NCBI RefSeq assembly: GCF_000218685.1
Contig: NW_006763292.1
Location: forward strand, 943,087-1,007,086
Length of the DNA stretch: 64,000 nucleotides
Reading direction: 5' to 3'
Origin: Serpula lacrymans var. lacrymans S7.9
Taxonomy: Eukaryota > Basidiomycota > Agaricomycetes > Boletales > Serpulaceae
Both the position numbers and the translations under genes were made by a program. How positions within the stretch are numbered: position 1 is the stretch's first letter; the number at the start of each line of letters is the position of its first letter. Below the pieces are notes generated by a model. The model made no database searches. It had not been told where the DNA came from and saw nothing but the letters and a program-made list of their open reading frames with translations. Of this stretch, positions 44,170-56,752 are shown piece after piece.

Positions 44170-47100
44170 CTATCCCCATTCCTCCTCCAATTCACGAGCT
44201 AAGAAGTCGTCTTCATCGTCACCATCACCTTCCTCCTCCTCCTCCTCCTCCCGCAGGCCATCAAAAATTCCTTGCGGTATACCTGAGCTATTGTTGCCAC
44301 CGCTGTGCTCACTCACCGCTGATTCAGGATCATCATCCAGATCTTCAGCTGATATAGCTTCCTTTAATCTGGATGATCCCGACCGGCCAGCAGCGACCTT
44401 CTTACGTTTTGCAAGGGGCGACCGAAGCGTGTCATCATGCCTCTGATTTGTCCACTCATTTCCGATATCCGAGGGAGTAGTGTTGCGTAAGCGCTTGCGA
44501 TTGTGCCGTGGAGTGGAAGCCACACCGCTGTCGAAAAGGATTAAAATATTCAGATTTTATCACATATCTGCGAAAACATTTATGCCAACCTAACGCGGCT
44601 TTGTATGTCCGTAGCATCTCCATCGTCGTTCGATACGTTTCCATTGGCCATGCTTCTAGCGCTTCGTGTGTCATCATCATCACTTTCATTCATAGCAGCA
44701 TCAACCTCATCGTTGATATCATCCCAGTCGATTTCAGCCAGCCCAAATGACTTCAAGTTGGACTGAGTTCCTACGGTAAGTGGGTCCAAATCCCAGTCAT
44801 CTCCATCGGGTTCAGGGTCCGATGAAATTTGGTTAGGATCAAGAGTTGGACTTGAACTGGGACCTGCTGTAGGAGGTTCGTCCAAAAGATAAGGGGTTTC
44901 GTCTTGATGGCTCCAGAGTGCAATAGAGTCCGTGAACCATGACAGCCATACAATTTTGATGCCGCCACGTTTCCTTGCTGCATCTACCTTAACTGTACCA
45001 TGCTGCATACACGCGGTGTTATCAGCGTGGAACGTTTCACAACGAAGCCAAGACAAACCTTGGCTGCTACAACATGCGTGATTCGACTTGATAACTCGGT
45101 ACAACATTGAGCCCCAAACATCTCTGCGACTTTCCATATCTCAGTTGTCTCTGGCTTAGTATCAAGCGGTATGACACTTGAGAAGAGTATATGAATACCA
45201 TCCAGCGTTTCCTTCCGCATCGAAGGTATGATTTTCTAGAGATCTGTTGGTGAGAGCTGGGTCGAGAACAATCACAAACTTACGGTGACATCATATGGCT
45301 TGTCAGGTCGATATCTTCCCAATAAACTTGTTTTTCGCTTCTTCCCCCTGCCTTCCGGTGAGCGAGAATCATAAGCACCAAAGAAGCGGCGGTGGATATC
45401 TTCAAGCAACTATGTAAAATGCGTTAACAAACGTCGTGGGAATCTACGTATACACCCATACATTCTTGACACGCTGTAGTTCAACGTCATCATTATTTAG
45501 TAGTGCCTGGCGTACGCCCTTGTCTGGCTTGGTACTCGCGCATTGCTTTTCTTGACATCCCGTTGCAGAACGACCTGCAGGGGTTTCCTGAGCGACTTCA
45601 GTAACTTTACCATCGTCTGAGGCAAAGCGTAGTTCTTCTTGCTTTTTAGCCAGCGGTCGCTCTTCTACCTGAGCCTCAAGAGCTAAAGAATTCTGGGTAA
45701 GTAGGGTCTTCGATGCTAGTTCATTGCGCTCCAGTGCCTCGGTTGTCAGGACTGGAGGCGACAAAATGGCAGGCGACGCTGTGCTTGTGGCGGGCAGCGA
45801 TGGTAAAATATCTGATAATGATCTTGGATTAGTCAGATGCTGAGTGAAACGAGTAAATACTTGCCAGGTACTGGAGGAATGGCAGTTGTGAGAGGCTGAA
45901 CTTTCGGTAAAAATGTAGAGTTGATGTCTCCTATTCCAACGAAGAAATCATCTAAAGTCGCGGTAAGTCAAGGACTACATTGACGCAAGAGAGAAGAACT
46001 GTTCCCACTGACAGGGTATAACTTTAACGAGGTTTGGACTCCATTCCCACACATCTGCTCGATCATCTATAATGACGACCATAGAAGTATCACATGGAAA
46101 AAGTCGCTGAAGACTTTTTTGAGTTAAGCCTGTAAGTAAACAGTTGATGAAGCTTGGAGTAATCTCGGAAAACAAAAGTACTTACTACCACTCTCATCTC
46201 GACTCAGAATCCGCCCCCCAAAAATTGTACCATCCGGATCGATGGCAGCACAGACTTCTTCTGCATAAGCACGTGTGCCCATAGTATAGACATGCATTTC
46301 ATATTTGTTTGCGATGCTATGGAGAAAATGTTGCCATCCAGGACTTTCATAGCGTGAGTTGGGAGTACATGCGCAACGAAGCCAGAAATAGTGCTAACCG
46401 AGGCTTGATGTAGTACATACAACCTTCATTTTCAATAAATTTTTGCTTACCCTTTACTTTGCGTGATGCTCTAGGGGATGAAGGCATCCCAAAAGATTCG
46501 GGACCAAGCTGAAATTTCCTGACATCTTTGAGAGCTTCCCAATTGGGATTGCACTCATCATCAGACTCTGAGTCTGTCGCTACCTCATCTGAAACATCCT
46601 CATCTTCTTTAGACCGTTGCGGTGGTTTCATTTTCATTGCTCTCTTTCCTTCCCAAGCCTCGCCTTCGGCGATCCATTCGCCAACAGTGGGATCGACAGT
46701 CGCATGAACGATAGTCTGATCAAGATCAACTATCAGCGAAAGTTTTCTTGAGTTGAGTAAGTGATCTGCAGTTTCTTTCTCTATTTTTTGGGCTTCTTCC
46801 AACGATACAGTCGGTCCAAAGGCGGAATGTGTCATCTGGATGGATGCACGAGAGGCATCCGAGAATCCAGTATAATCATAGCTGATACAATTTCAGTAAC
46901 ACGTATTAGCACAAATATATATATAACACCCACCCAGTCATATCCTTCCCACAAAGACAGCATAGTCCGCCGACCTGTACGCCATGTTTGCATGGTTCCG
47001 ATACCAAGATAACTGGCCTATCCTTCGCCCTCTGCTCTGAGATGATGTCTCCCGCCCTGACCTTCCAGGCGTCCACTGTACCTTCAACTGAGCAGTCCCA

Positions 47101-47274
47101 TGTTCCAAAACCAGTTTCAGGTTTGGAGTTTGCAACAGTAGATGGATATACAAAAGAATAGCTCAAAAGTCGTGTTCCCCGTTGAACCGAAACTAAGGGC
47201 CTGGCATCGAGAGACACGAGTTTGATAGGATATGGTAGATTTGATGGGAGAAAGAGCTCCGTCGCGCTCGACAT
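44170..47274 (-). CDS. FCP1: FCP1-type RNA polymerase II CTD phosphatase
   Basis: Removes Ser phosphates from the C-terminal domain of RNA polymerase II so that it can re-initiate. The ATG at 47274 starts MSSATELFLPSNLPYPIKL; the first exon ends at 46934. Exon 46881-46399 carries the catalytic DLDQT of the HAD-type phosphatase fold (about residue 170); later exons are 46343-46186, 46129-46013 and from 45951. IIDDRADVW is the second conserved acidic motif. A charged linker (45.76-45.46 kb) precedes a BRCT domain (about 45.23-44.9 kb, with TEIWKVAEMFG and GGIKIVWLSWFTDSIALW). The C-terminus is acidic, ending EELEEEWG at 44170. All exons keep frame; those below 45.9 kb were placed approximately. 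Intact. Confidence 0.88.
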
Positions 47275-47499
47275 GGTTGAGGAAGTTGTTGGCAGGCCAG
47301 TAATATAAATATAAGGACGTGATACCGGGAAAAGCGTTAAAGACACTCTTGCGATTGAGTGTGGACCCTCGGTGGCAGTGAAGCCAAACCCATATACGGA
47401 CAACAAGGATGGTGGAGTAACATTCATTGTCATCAGTGAACTCCGAAATTTATACCAAAGATTTCCGACCTGTGGCTCTGCCACTGTGCAATGCTTTTT

Positions 47500-47536
47500 C
47501 TACGTGATAAATAATAATAATAACAATAACAATAAT
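47500..47536. repeat. AAT/AAC microsatellite
   Basis: ATAATAATAATAACAATAAC-type triplet run about 225 bp upstream of the FCP1 start codon. Confidence 0.85.
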
Positions 47537-47948
47537 ACAGTTAAGTGATCAATATGTTAAGTCAATGAACTTGTGCTGTCTGTAAAGTATTGTTAAGTCT
47601 TTGAATTGCATATGATACATGTTTGACTTGCTGTTCAGTCGTTGAATGTTCTTATAAGCCTGCCCTAAACTTATACACAGTCTACCATGGACAATTCTTC
47701 CAAAGAAGTTTCCAGTGTGAGGCATGGAATAAAAACTATCTTTCCTGCATGTTTTCCTCCCAAGGCATGGCACTTCAATACTTTTCTTTTCATCTCTATC
47801 AAAATCATGTGTGTTCCATTACAAGTTTCATCTAGGGGGTGGGTAATCAGGATGATACTTAATGTAGATATTTCAGAGTAGGTAGTGTTATTTAAGGGTA
47901 TATACATGTATACACTTATCATACATTCACCAATTTCCTGATGTTATT

Positions 47949-48072
47949 GTAACAACCAAGAGTTTGTTACTCTGGCGCACAACTTGGACAAGCAAAGAAA
48001 GAGAGAGAGAGAGGGATCACCCCCCAGGTTTCAACGGGTTTGTTGTGCTAGACAACAGGAGGACTCACTGTA
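47949..48072 (-). repeat. Truncated gypsy family A LTR end
   Basis: TGTAACAACC followed by the family A sequence through ACAGGAGGACTCACTG, about 124 bp, where similarity stops. An AG microsatellite lies inside at about 47997-48015. The stretch 48073-48898 shows only short unrecognised ORFs. Confidence 0.75.
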
Positions 48073-48903
48073 TTGGTCTATCATTATGAATTTAGCTGTA
48101 GCAGAGCTTGAATAGAACAACAATAAAAGGACATCTCAATTTCCAGGATCAAATAGGGGAATAGCCCAGAATTTTATTTTTTTGAATATTTAGCCAGGTA
48201 AATATATACTATTACATGGTCAGACAGTCTACTCTCAGTATATGTAGCTCAGCAGTATGCTAGAATTGGGAGTAGACTATGTCAGTGCAAGTCTTATATT
48301 GTGGCTGTAAGGATGCCAAAACCTGCTAGCTCCTCAAAAACTTTGGAGTTCACTGATCTAAAATAAAGGGGACAGTGGTCCCAAAAGTCACGTGGGAGCA
48401 CATTTTTTCAGTTTCACTCACATGGTTTTTGGTTAACAGTAGAGTAGTGTAGTAGTAATGAGAGCGCAGTGAAAATTGTAGTCACATTGAAAATTCTCAC
48501 ACTCATCATTGTATTGAAGTGTCAGATTGTACATTGTGGGATATTTTGGAAAATCAGCTTCTATTTGGAGGCATTACAATGGTCATTGAGGGGATTTCTG
48601 CCAAACAACACCTGTTTTTCCAAGAGGCACAAAGCAACATATTATTTCTGCCTCTTCTGGGGGGTCACAAATGTGGACAAATACCCATGTCTGCTATCTC
48701 ACACAGAACATGCACCTTAATCGTACTCCAGAGAGTGAAGCCTTTGCTAGCTGGCTCCTGGATGGTGGTGATGGAACTAATGCATCAGGAAAACATGATT
48801 TTACTATGATTGGATATAGTTTGGTATGATTGGGTAATAGACCAAATATAGCATTTGTGACAAATAGTGCGCTATAGATTGATATAGATGCCACTACTGC
48901 TAC

Positions 48904-49130
48904 TAATAAATCCTAAGTGAAACTACAATGGATGTTAGTTTTAAGGTGATCTCTAATAAATGTAATATAACATACCTTAGCCGCTGCCCGAGAGGCTATA
49001 GAAACGACTGAGGTATTCCTATGTTAAACCCCCTACTACTTATAGTCGGAGGTACTACTCGCTACAATACAATGACTCCTAGGAGAACAATGGCTGCTTT
49101 TGCAGAGAACGGGATTATCCGGTTTTGTCA
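48904..49130 (-). repeat. Solo copia LTR with perfect target duplication
   Basis: 227 bp, flanked by GCTAC on both sides (48899-48903, 49131-49135). This fixes the family LTR ends as TGACAAAAC and TTTATTA. Only one palindromic decamer (49076) is present. Confidence 0.85.
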
Positions 49131-49318
49131 GCTACATAAAGAGTACTTTTATTGCAATTAAAGCCAATCAGATCAGTTCAAAGTTGTCAATAATAAAATA
49201 ATGGACTTCAAGTTACTATACTACAACAAATGAATTCTATACTACCATATTGTTTGGTATGCAAATTTACTAGCCCAATTATTAAGTGAAAATGATCCAC
49301 AAACATCCAGTACATTAT

Positions 49319-50650
49319 CTATCCTCCAAATTTAGACAGCCAAACAATCCCAGGTCCAGTAAGAGGAACCAGATGACAACTTTGATGTATGTTCCCCAGT
49401 AGAATAATAGCACCAGGTGCAACACCATTTGCCTGAGGGACTAGCTTGGTAACAATGTACATGTTATGAAATTGCCCAGGATTTCTAGATATTTTGTACC
49501 ACTCCACGTAAGCCAAAGAGCCTTTGGGCCATGAATGAGGTGCAAGCTTGTAAGAATAAAGGATATCTGGGAGTGAGAATATGACCCTCAATCTCCCAAC
49601 CTTTATCCTTATAGTGATAGTGTAAGCAAAAAAGCTGTAAAGGGACAATACAGTTTGACATACCTTGCAGGGCTGTTGCCTCTGCTTCATCAGTATGTAC
49701 TACAATAACAGTATCAAATCTGCCCTCCTCTCCTCTTTTTCCAGGCTTGACCTCTATACCATCCATATTTTGGATGCTACTTATATCATTACCCAGACTA
49801 TCCAACACAAATTTGAATGAGTGCCAAATATTTAGTTGATCAAATGGAAGCTGGGCCAAGGCCACTTGAGGGATTGTGTTCCCTCTGTCCATGAATTTGT
49901 TAAGGAAAGTACGTAGGTGATATGAGAAAGATGGACATTGATGACTTGTTTGAATGCTTTTCAGTGTTTGGCCAGGGGAATGTGGTTGTTTAGCCAGGAA
50001 AATAGATAGAGGTTTGAATGTAGGTGATGAACTGGCCTCTATATCTCTTTCCAGCTCTGCCTGCTTCTCTTCTTCTCTCTTGTAGTTGTTCAGGTAGCTT
50101 TCAAACACAGCTACTTTCTCCTGCCTACTATGCCACTGAGTTATCTGAGGAACTTCGTCACAGAAATTTGATGCCCTCCAGCATTCCTTGGCAAAATCTA
50201 TGTGGAACCTTTCAAATATTTCTGTGTTGTAATTGTCGGTGGTGCCAAAATTTCTAATACATCAGCATAGTGTAGCATGGAGTGAAACTTGGGAATGTTG
50301 AGATGTTCTCATACCCCAAGATGGGCAAAGATATGCTTGTTGGGATGATAGAGATCCAAGAAATCTTCCAGGTATTGAATGGTGGTATTGTCATGGCTTG
50401 CATATTGTGCAATGTAGATAAAGTCAAGGAATGCCCTATAACAAGTTATGACCTGAGATGGGACCTTCCCTATAATGCACCCTAGTAAAATCCTTGCCAT
50501 ATTTTTTCTCTCCGTCCCAGATATTTGGCATAGTTGTGACCAACCATGTTTGAAATGCCATACACAAAAGCAAGGTGGGAGTCTATAAATGCAATCATCC
50601 AGCTCTTTAGTTTTTGAAGTCACTGTAAGATAATGAAGCTGAGTATGGCT
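49319..50650 (-). pseudogene. Plavaka-type transposase C-terminal half
   Basis: The minus strand runs FKHGWSQLCQISGTERKNMA (50.57 kb), FLDFIYIAQYASHDNTTIQY (50.42 kb), an intact frame 50108-49485 with a charged coiled coil, and LRVIFSLPDILYS. It ends with SLAYVEWYK and the terminal SCHLVPLTGP (49.35 kb). These are C-terminal landmarks of Plavaka elements. The N-terminal catalytic half is absent because an LTR begins at 50652. Confidence 0.75.
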
Positions 50651-50651
50651 T

Positions 50652-51140
50652 TGAAGAGTATTGATATGAGCGCAAATCCAAACTAATATTGAACTAAGGA
50701 ATAATACATCCAATATCTACTCTTTATATAATGAACAGCGAGGGTCAGACTGAAAAAGAGAAAGAATAAGAAAGTGGTGTATAATCTATCATAATTATTA
50801 ATCATGCAAGAAAAGTCCTTAGTAAGGGATGTACAATTGGTTGGATCAGCGACCCAATGGGAAGGTGCTGAGTTACAATCTGTATTGCTGATAAATTTCT
50901 TGCCAAAGTATTCCCATGCACAGCTCTTGGTCAGAGCTATGCCATTGGGGTATCATCTCGGGGATAGGAGAGGAGTCCCCTATGTTGTAGAATGGAGTGC
51001 AAAAGGAAAATAAGAGAAAGAAAGATAAGAGTAAAAGAACACCAGCTGTGACTCCTAATCCGATCGCAAGAGGAGTGATAGGGAATGGGTTGGATAACCA
51101 TAACATGGTGGGAATGCAATAGAAAATTTGATTCCTTACA
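50652..51140 (+). repeat. LTR of the short-membrane-ORF family
   Basis: 489 bp, TGAAGAGTAT to ATTCCTTACA, homologous to 39361-39901. A gypsy leader like that at 29.1 kb follows directly, so I read it as a 5' LTR in plus orientation. A purine stretch read from the other strand (AAGGGGATTA) could equally be a polypurine tract of a minus element. Confidence 0.7.
50873..51106 (-). CDS. Conserved short membrane ORF inside LTR
   Basis: 77 residues starting MLWLSNPFPITPLAIGLG, a hydrophobic span rich in Leu/Phe, then a soluble tail ending YQQYRL. The ATG is 34 bp from the LTR edge. It aligns with 39687-39866 and 19369-19539 in the first 30 residues, mostly through synonymous differences. It is the longest copy and has no internal stop. 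Confidence 0.5.
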   Translation of the reverse strand: MLWLSNPFPITPLAIGLGVTAGVLLLLSFFLLFSFCTPFYNIGDSSPIPEMIPQWHSSDQELCMGILWQEIYQQYRL

Positions 51141-51907
51141 TAATCCCCTTAGCTACAGTTTTACCCAGCGTGGAACCGAGTGAGGTTTAAACACATTTCT
51201 CATAAATTCCATTTTGCATACCTCTGACCACGCCACACATTGGGAGAAGGATTGATAGCCTAATAAGCAGATTACTTTGGGACAACCGTTTGGACCCCAA
51301 ATTTATTACAAATACCTTTTACCTAGTTTCCAGTTACCCTTACATCATACTACACAATAGTTCAGGGCGGAAGAGGACCCAATTGTCACAGAGAAAAATA
51401 GTATCTACAATCTTCACAGTGATGTATTGCTCTGATTTGTCATTGGTGAACTCCTGTGTATGCGTAGAGATGACCTTGAAGCTTGGATAACCACAGAACA
51501 AAGTAAATCTTTAGCCCATATTTGGTATGGAGACTTCACACCACCAGAAATAGAATCAATTAAATCCACATCCCCATGATCACTGACACCTCAAATAAAA
51601 CAGGAAACTCCTGAACCTGTCCAACTAATTTTATGGAATATTGGCAAAAAGAACCAGCACAAGGGCAGACAGTATGGCTGACCTAATTGGGGAATTGCCG
51701 GAAGCTGGACCAAGCCAGATACAACCACCACCACCTGCGAGACTAATACCAGAAATCCAAGAATGGATGCAGAGAAAATTGGAAGCAAAAATCACCAGAA
51801 GGGTGACAGAAGCAACAGAAAAAGAAAAAGAGGGGCGGAGGGTGGCCAACAGAGCAGCAGAAAGAGCAGAGGAGGAAGTAGCAGAATACAGAGGTCTGTG
51901 GGAGTAA
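51141..51907 (+). pseudogene. Gypsy leader and Gag N-terminus, truncated
   Basis: The leader blocks match 29.12-29.5 kb. An open frame 51641-51907 encodes a Gln/Glu/Arg-rich coiled coil like the start of the 29677 Gag. It ends at TAA 51905 and no gag domain follows. Confidence 0.5.
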
Positions 51908-52074
51908 CAGCTCACTACCATTTGTTATAATTGACATATCAGCACCTACTTTATAGCCAGGCTGGCTTTTGCTGGTCTCCAGCTTCTTAGAGGGACTGTT
52001 GGCGTCTAGCCAACAGAAGTTTGAGGCAATAACAGGTCTGTGATGCCCTTAGATGTTCTGGGCCGCACACGTGC

Positions 52075-52262
52075 TTACACTTCACTTTTCTGTACTTTGA
52101 TTTTTCATTTTCCAAGTAACATGACTGATCACATGACCATTTATTTTACTTTACTTTTCGGACTTTTCATAGTCACATGACCTGACTAGTATCTAGACTT
52201 GACATGTGACCGGTCACATGCTGCGCAAATAGTTAGAAGACTTGACCACACATGTTCATTTA
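52075..52262 (+). repeat. Gypsy family B LTR fragment
   Basis: Contains GTCACATGACCTGACTAGT, TCTAGAC and GGTCACATG in the order seen in the LTRs at 58328 and 59422. Both ends are lost. Confidence 0.55.
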
Positions 52263-53265
52263 CTCATTTACTGACCTCAAGATAGATATCTGTGATAAAA
52301 TCATCAGCGATTGGCTTATCCCCGAGAACTCCATTAATGGCCCACATGGCTCAAAGGGTGAGTGCTGGCTCCTCTTCTGAATACTTTGAAAATATTCTGA
52401 TAGGCGCTGATGGTGCTCTAGCAGATGGAGTTCTGGAGGCAGTGATGCAGTTTCAGTGAGTGTTAAAGGTGTTAATAACAATAATATAACTTATGCTTAA
52501 AGTACTCTGCCAGTCTGGCCAATGTACTCAAAGGATGAAGTTCAACAATCAGATCAAAGAGGCCGTGTGTAATCCCACATCATTTGAAGAAGACCAGAAC
52601 ACTGCCTGTTGAATTAACCGGGTAAGTACAGTACATATATTTCCACTATAGTTTTTATGGGACAGGCAAGGAGCCTGCCAAAACTTACACCTAACATGGG
52701 ATGACTGGTACACTCCACTGAACTCTGCTGGCCCTGTCTATATAGTAATATTATCAGGTAATAATACTGTCTATGACAAACAATAATTACTATCTGTGCT
52801 GAAAAAAAGATTATTGCTTATGCTTACCCTCAGTCAAAGACAATATAGCCAACTTACTCACCATCTCAGACCATGCAAGAATGGGTACTTGCCCAAGATA
52901 CCAAGCTTTCTAACAGCCTATCAAAGGAGCCATATTTTTATACAGAATACAGGAAAAGGTAGGAGGGCACAATAGTGTCATTCTTTAACAAGGTGAGTTA
53001 TTAATTTGCAGAGTGACTCTTACCTGTTATCTTAATATAGGTTAGAGTGGTGGTGTGTGATATATGTAAACCAGACCTATTACTTGTTGATGATGTTGTG
53101 GATGGGGGCTATACCTGGCATCACTTGTTTTCTACGTGCAAGGTCAAATACACAGACTCTTATCACCTTGTCAACATTGCCATAAGCAAGTTGGCAGATA
53201 CAGTATTGTTTGTCCTTTGTGAGCAACTTTCCAGGAGATATTCCATTGGGCCATTGCTAAGAATA
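52263..53265. other. Unassigned stretch with exon-like pieces
   Basis: Short open pieces separated by GTAAGT/TAG-like sites, for example a donor at about 52621 and an acceptor at about 52650, and CDICKPDLLLVDDV at 53.06 kb. No family could be named. It is probably a decayed gene next to the gypsy element. Confidence 0.25.
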
Positions 53266-53268
53266 TTG

Positions 53269-56249
53269 TTATTCACTATGCAATAAATGGGCACAAGGCC
53301 TCCAAAGATCGTCAGGGCATTTAATTGATAAAACAGCCCCAGTAGCAAAATCAGAAAAGTCAGTTTCTAGCCGGAACTCTTTGTCTAATTCTGGAAATGC
53401 TAGTATGGGCGCTGTTGCAAATGCCTGTTTAAGCTTATCAAAAGCTTCTTGTTCCTTGATGCCCCAATGCCAAACAATGTCCTTTTTAGTGAGATCGTTC
53501 AACGGTCTTGTTATCTTCGCAAAGTTTTCAACAAATCTTCGGTAGAAATTGCCTAAGCCAAGGAAGGCCCTAACTCCTTTAATGCAAGTAGGTTCAGGCC
53601 AATCCAATATAGCTTGAACTTTTTCAGGGTCCATCCTGATTCCGTTCTGGCCAATTATCATACCGAGGAAGTCTACTTCCTTCATTTTAAAATTACATTT
53701 TTTGGGTTTGATGAATAGGTCCCGTTCCTGTAAGCATCAAAGGACTTCTTGCACGATCCTGTCATGCTCAGCCTCATCGTCTGACTTGGTAAATATTAAT
53801 AAATCGTCAATGTAAATGACAACACAGTTCTCCATATCCGCAAAGATCTCGTTCATCATGCTTTAGAAGGTTGCCGGGGAATTGGTCAACCCAAAAAGCA
53901 TAATGAGGGGCTCAAAGGATCCTTGGTGGCACGTGAATGCGGCCTTCCAAGCATCTTCTTCTTTGATTTGTACATTATTGTACCCCCATCTAAGGTCCAT
54001 CTTTGTCAAGATCTTGGCACCAGCCAATTTGTCTACTAGCTGACTGATCAAAGGCAGCGGATACACATTTTTAACCGTGTACTCATTTAAGTAATGATAG
54101 TCCATAATCATACACTTCTTACCATCCTTTTTAGGAATGAAGAACACCAGGGACATCATAGGGCTTTGGGAAGGTCTGATGTAACCCTTCCTAAGCTGTT
54201 CGTCTATGAAACTAGAAACCTCATATCTTTCTGGAGCAGAGAGGGGAATCATGTGTCCCTTTATAGGTTTGAACATGTCCTTCAAATCTATAGCATGGTC
54301 CCAGGGCTTAGCCTCTGGGAAGTGTTCTGATTTATGTTTGGAAAAGACTTTCCAGAAGTCATGGTACTCGGGAGGTACCTGCCTCTTAATCTCTTCCTCA
54401 GGTTTCACCTCATCATCGTCATCATCAATCTTTTCTAAAGATCTGAGCTCATAAATGTGACCAGCATTTATCTTTTCAAGACGCTCAGTTTGACGGACGC
54501 GACTTGGTTTACCCAAGTTTTTACATTCCTGAGGGCAATGTGACAATGTGACAACCCCTGTATGCCAGTTAATCTCAAGATTGTGTTTAAATAGCCAGGT
54601 CCAGCCTAAGATTAAATTAATCTTCCCTAGTTGGGTAGCTTTGGCAGTGACCTGTTCTCTGTGTCCTTGGTACTCAACGACAAAAGAACATTTGTGTGTG
54701 ATACAGCCACCTGCGTTAAGTGTACCGTCAATGTTATAGACAGGAATAGATACATCTAATTTTACAAGGGGGAGTCCAACTTGCTCCGCCCAGACCTGAT
54801 CTATGAAGATGCCGTTAGCGCCTGAATCAAGCAGTGCACTAGTTGGGTGTGCTATGCCTTGGGCAAGGTTTTCCATGCCAATGTCTAAACGGATCTCCTT
54901 TTGGAATAAATATGTGCGCATCAACACACGCCTTGGGATTTCAGGAAAGGGTGGCTCCAAGGAAGAAGAAAAAGTATCAAAAGCTACATATTTTTCTATT
55001 TTATTTTTACCAGAATTAAGCACCCTATTGTTTGTCTTGCCAGGGCTGCGCTCCAAAGGAGACACTGGTGCAGCGGTGGTATTGTAAGTATTTTTAGTAT
55101 CAACTCCTTCATCATCTTGACCCACTGAGTCAGCGCTCAAAGCAGCTATATCGTCAGGAGGGTCCAAGACAAATCCACAGTCACAACTTCTCATACAAGT
55201 ACATACTTCAGATAACAAATTCAAGAATCTATTTACAAATTGGGGAGCCATCCCCTTCTTTCCATTATTGCTCATGCAACACCCCAGAGCAGGGGCCACT
55301 TTGTCGTGGTTTACTTCATTGTTTCGGGGAGCAAAGGCACTCAAGTGACCTATGCTCCGAATTCTTTTCCCTGGGCCTTCATTTCATTGACCTGTTGGTC
55401 ATAGAAGAAAGCCCGGATTTCATCGTAAGAACGACCTGCCAAAGAATTGAGCCAATCATCCGGTTTTTCCACTTCTAATTGGCGCACCTGGTGCCCTTGG
55501 TTATTATTTTTTTGTTGAGCGGCCCGCACTCCGTTTGTACAATCTCAGGCCATGTGCCCTCCTGCCCACAGCTAAAGCAGGTGAATCTGTGCTTCTGTCC
55601 GCCCTGGACCGCGCCAATATCCATTGGAGCACCCCGCCCTGGTTGCAACCCGTATGGTTGGAACCCGTGAGAGTGATTCTGCAATATGAGGGTTCACATT
55701 GCATTTCAATAGCTCTCCTGTGTGTTCATTTCCTAAGCCCCCTTGGATGGAGAGAGCCAGGAACCGGGTTATGAAATCATCTGTCCTCATGTTTCCTTGC
55801 TTGATGGTACGGATCTGCTGACGCGCCCAGTTACACTCAGCTTGCAGTTTGAAGTATTTTTCGATCTCTACTTTGAGATCATCCCAGGTAGGCCACACAC
55901 CCACAGTGTAGCATTTTTGGAGCCTTACTTGGGCGTATTGACCCACTACAGGTCCTTTTAGTCAAGATAGCACTGCAGTGGCTACCTCAAAGTCACCGGC
56001 AAACACATCCCAGTTTGCCTTGACCCAAATATAGAGCTTGATCCACCATTCGGCGAATCGCACTCTGTCTCCTTTGAAGGCGCCGGAGTCAGTAACGACT
56101 TCAACTTTCTTGTTAAACGTCTTCTCAACCGAGGGGGTTGCTGCAGGGGTGTGTGCCTGCATCTCAGCGAGTTGCATGGTCAGTGCCAAAATCTGTGCAC
56201 GCATGTTGTGCAACAGAGTGTTGACGTCAGGTTGGCTTTGCGATGACAT
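53269..56249 (-). pseudogene. Gypsy gag-pol, most complete copy, lacks RNase H/integrase
   Basis: Gag starts at 56249 (MSSQSQPDVNTLL), with a gag domain at 56.1-55.6 kb and a zin­c knuckle CFSCGQEGHMA broken by a stop near 55.55 kb. Pol is open for 493 codons (55344-53863): protease active site LLDSGANG, linker, then RT with FFIPKKDGKKCMIMDY and LTKMDLRWGYNNV. After one stop it continues through VIYIDDLLIF (catalytic D-D kept) and KAFLGLGN-type sequence to KCPDDLWRPCAHLL at 53.28 kb, where homology ends. The 5' LTR is 56753-57163; the 3' part and 3' LTR are missing. Few disabling changes suggest recent activity. Confidence 0.85.
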
Positions 56250-56752
56250 GTTGACTTGTTCTCTTGTAAAGTAAAGTAAAAAAATGTAACTGGGGGTCCC
56301 CGCTTGCTATCTGCAGATCTACCTCTTCCCAGCTGAGTATCGGATCTCAATCTCCGACTACCCACACTATAGTATTTGCAAAAGTATATAAAAGGTATTC
56401 GTAGTAAACCCTGGTCCGAATGGTTGTCAGGGGGTGGTCCGCTTGTTAAGCTGTCAACCCTTCTCCAGACTGGCGGAGGCAAGTGCCCGGCCTGGTCAGA
56501 GGAAAGAGAAAGTGAAGTTTTTGTATCTAAATTCTAATCAACAATAGTTCCACACTATTGCTGAGCTAAAGTACTCCCCTTCACGCTGGGGGCCGCATAT
56601 CAAAATTATTGTTCCTTCTCCCAAAGCACTACAAGGCCGTCGCTAGGAGCGGACCTATCTGCTATGCGGGATATTCCCAAACAATAATATCCCCTTAACC
56701 CTGGGGTCCGGGTTTGCACAATGTGCAAGAGAGTATGAAGAGCGAGTCCTAA

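Noticed and set aside
44135..44446. Ser-rich plus-strand ORF
   Set aside because: It is the antisense reading of the acidic, Glu-rich FCP1 C-terminus.
47275..47484. N-terminal extension of FCP1 to an upstream start
   Set aside because: The frame stays open, but family proteins start at the MSSATEL-like position (47274). The extra residues match nothing and precede a microsatellite.
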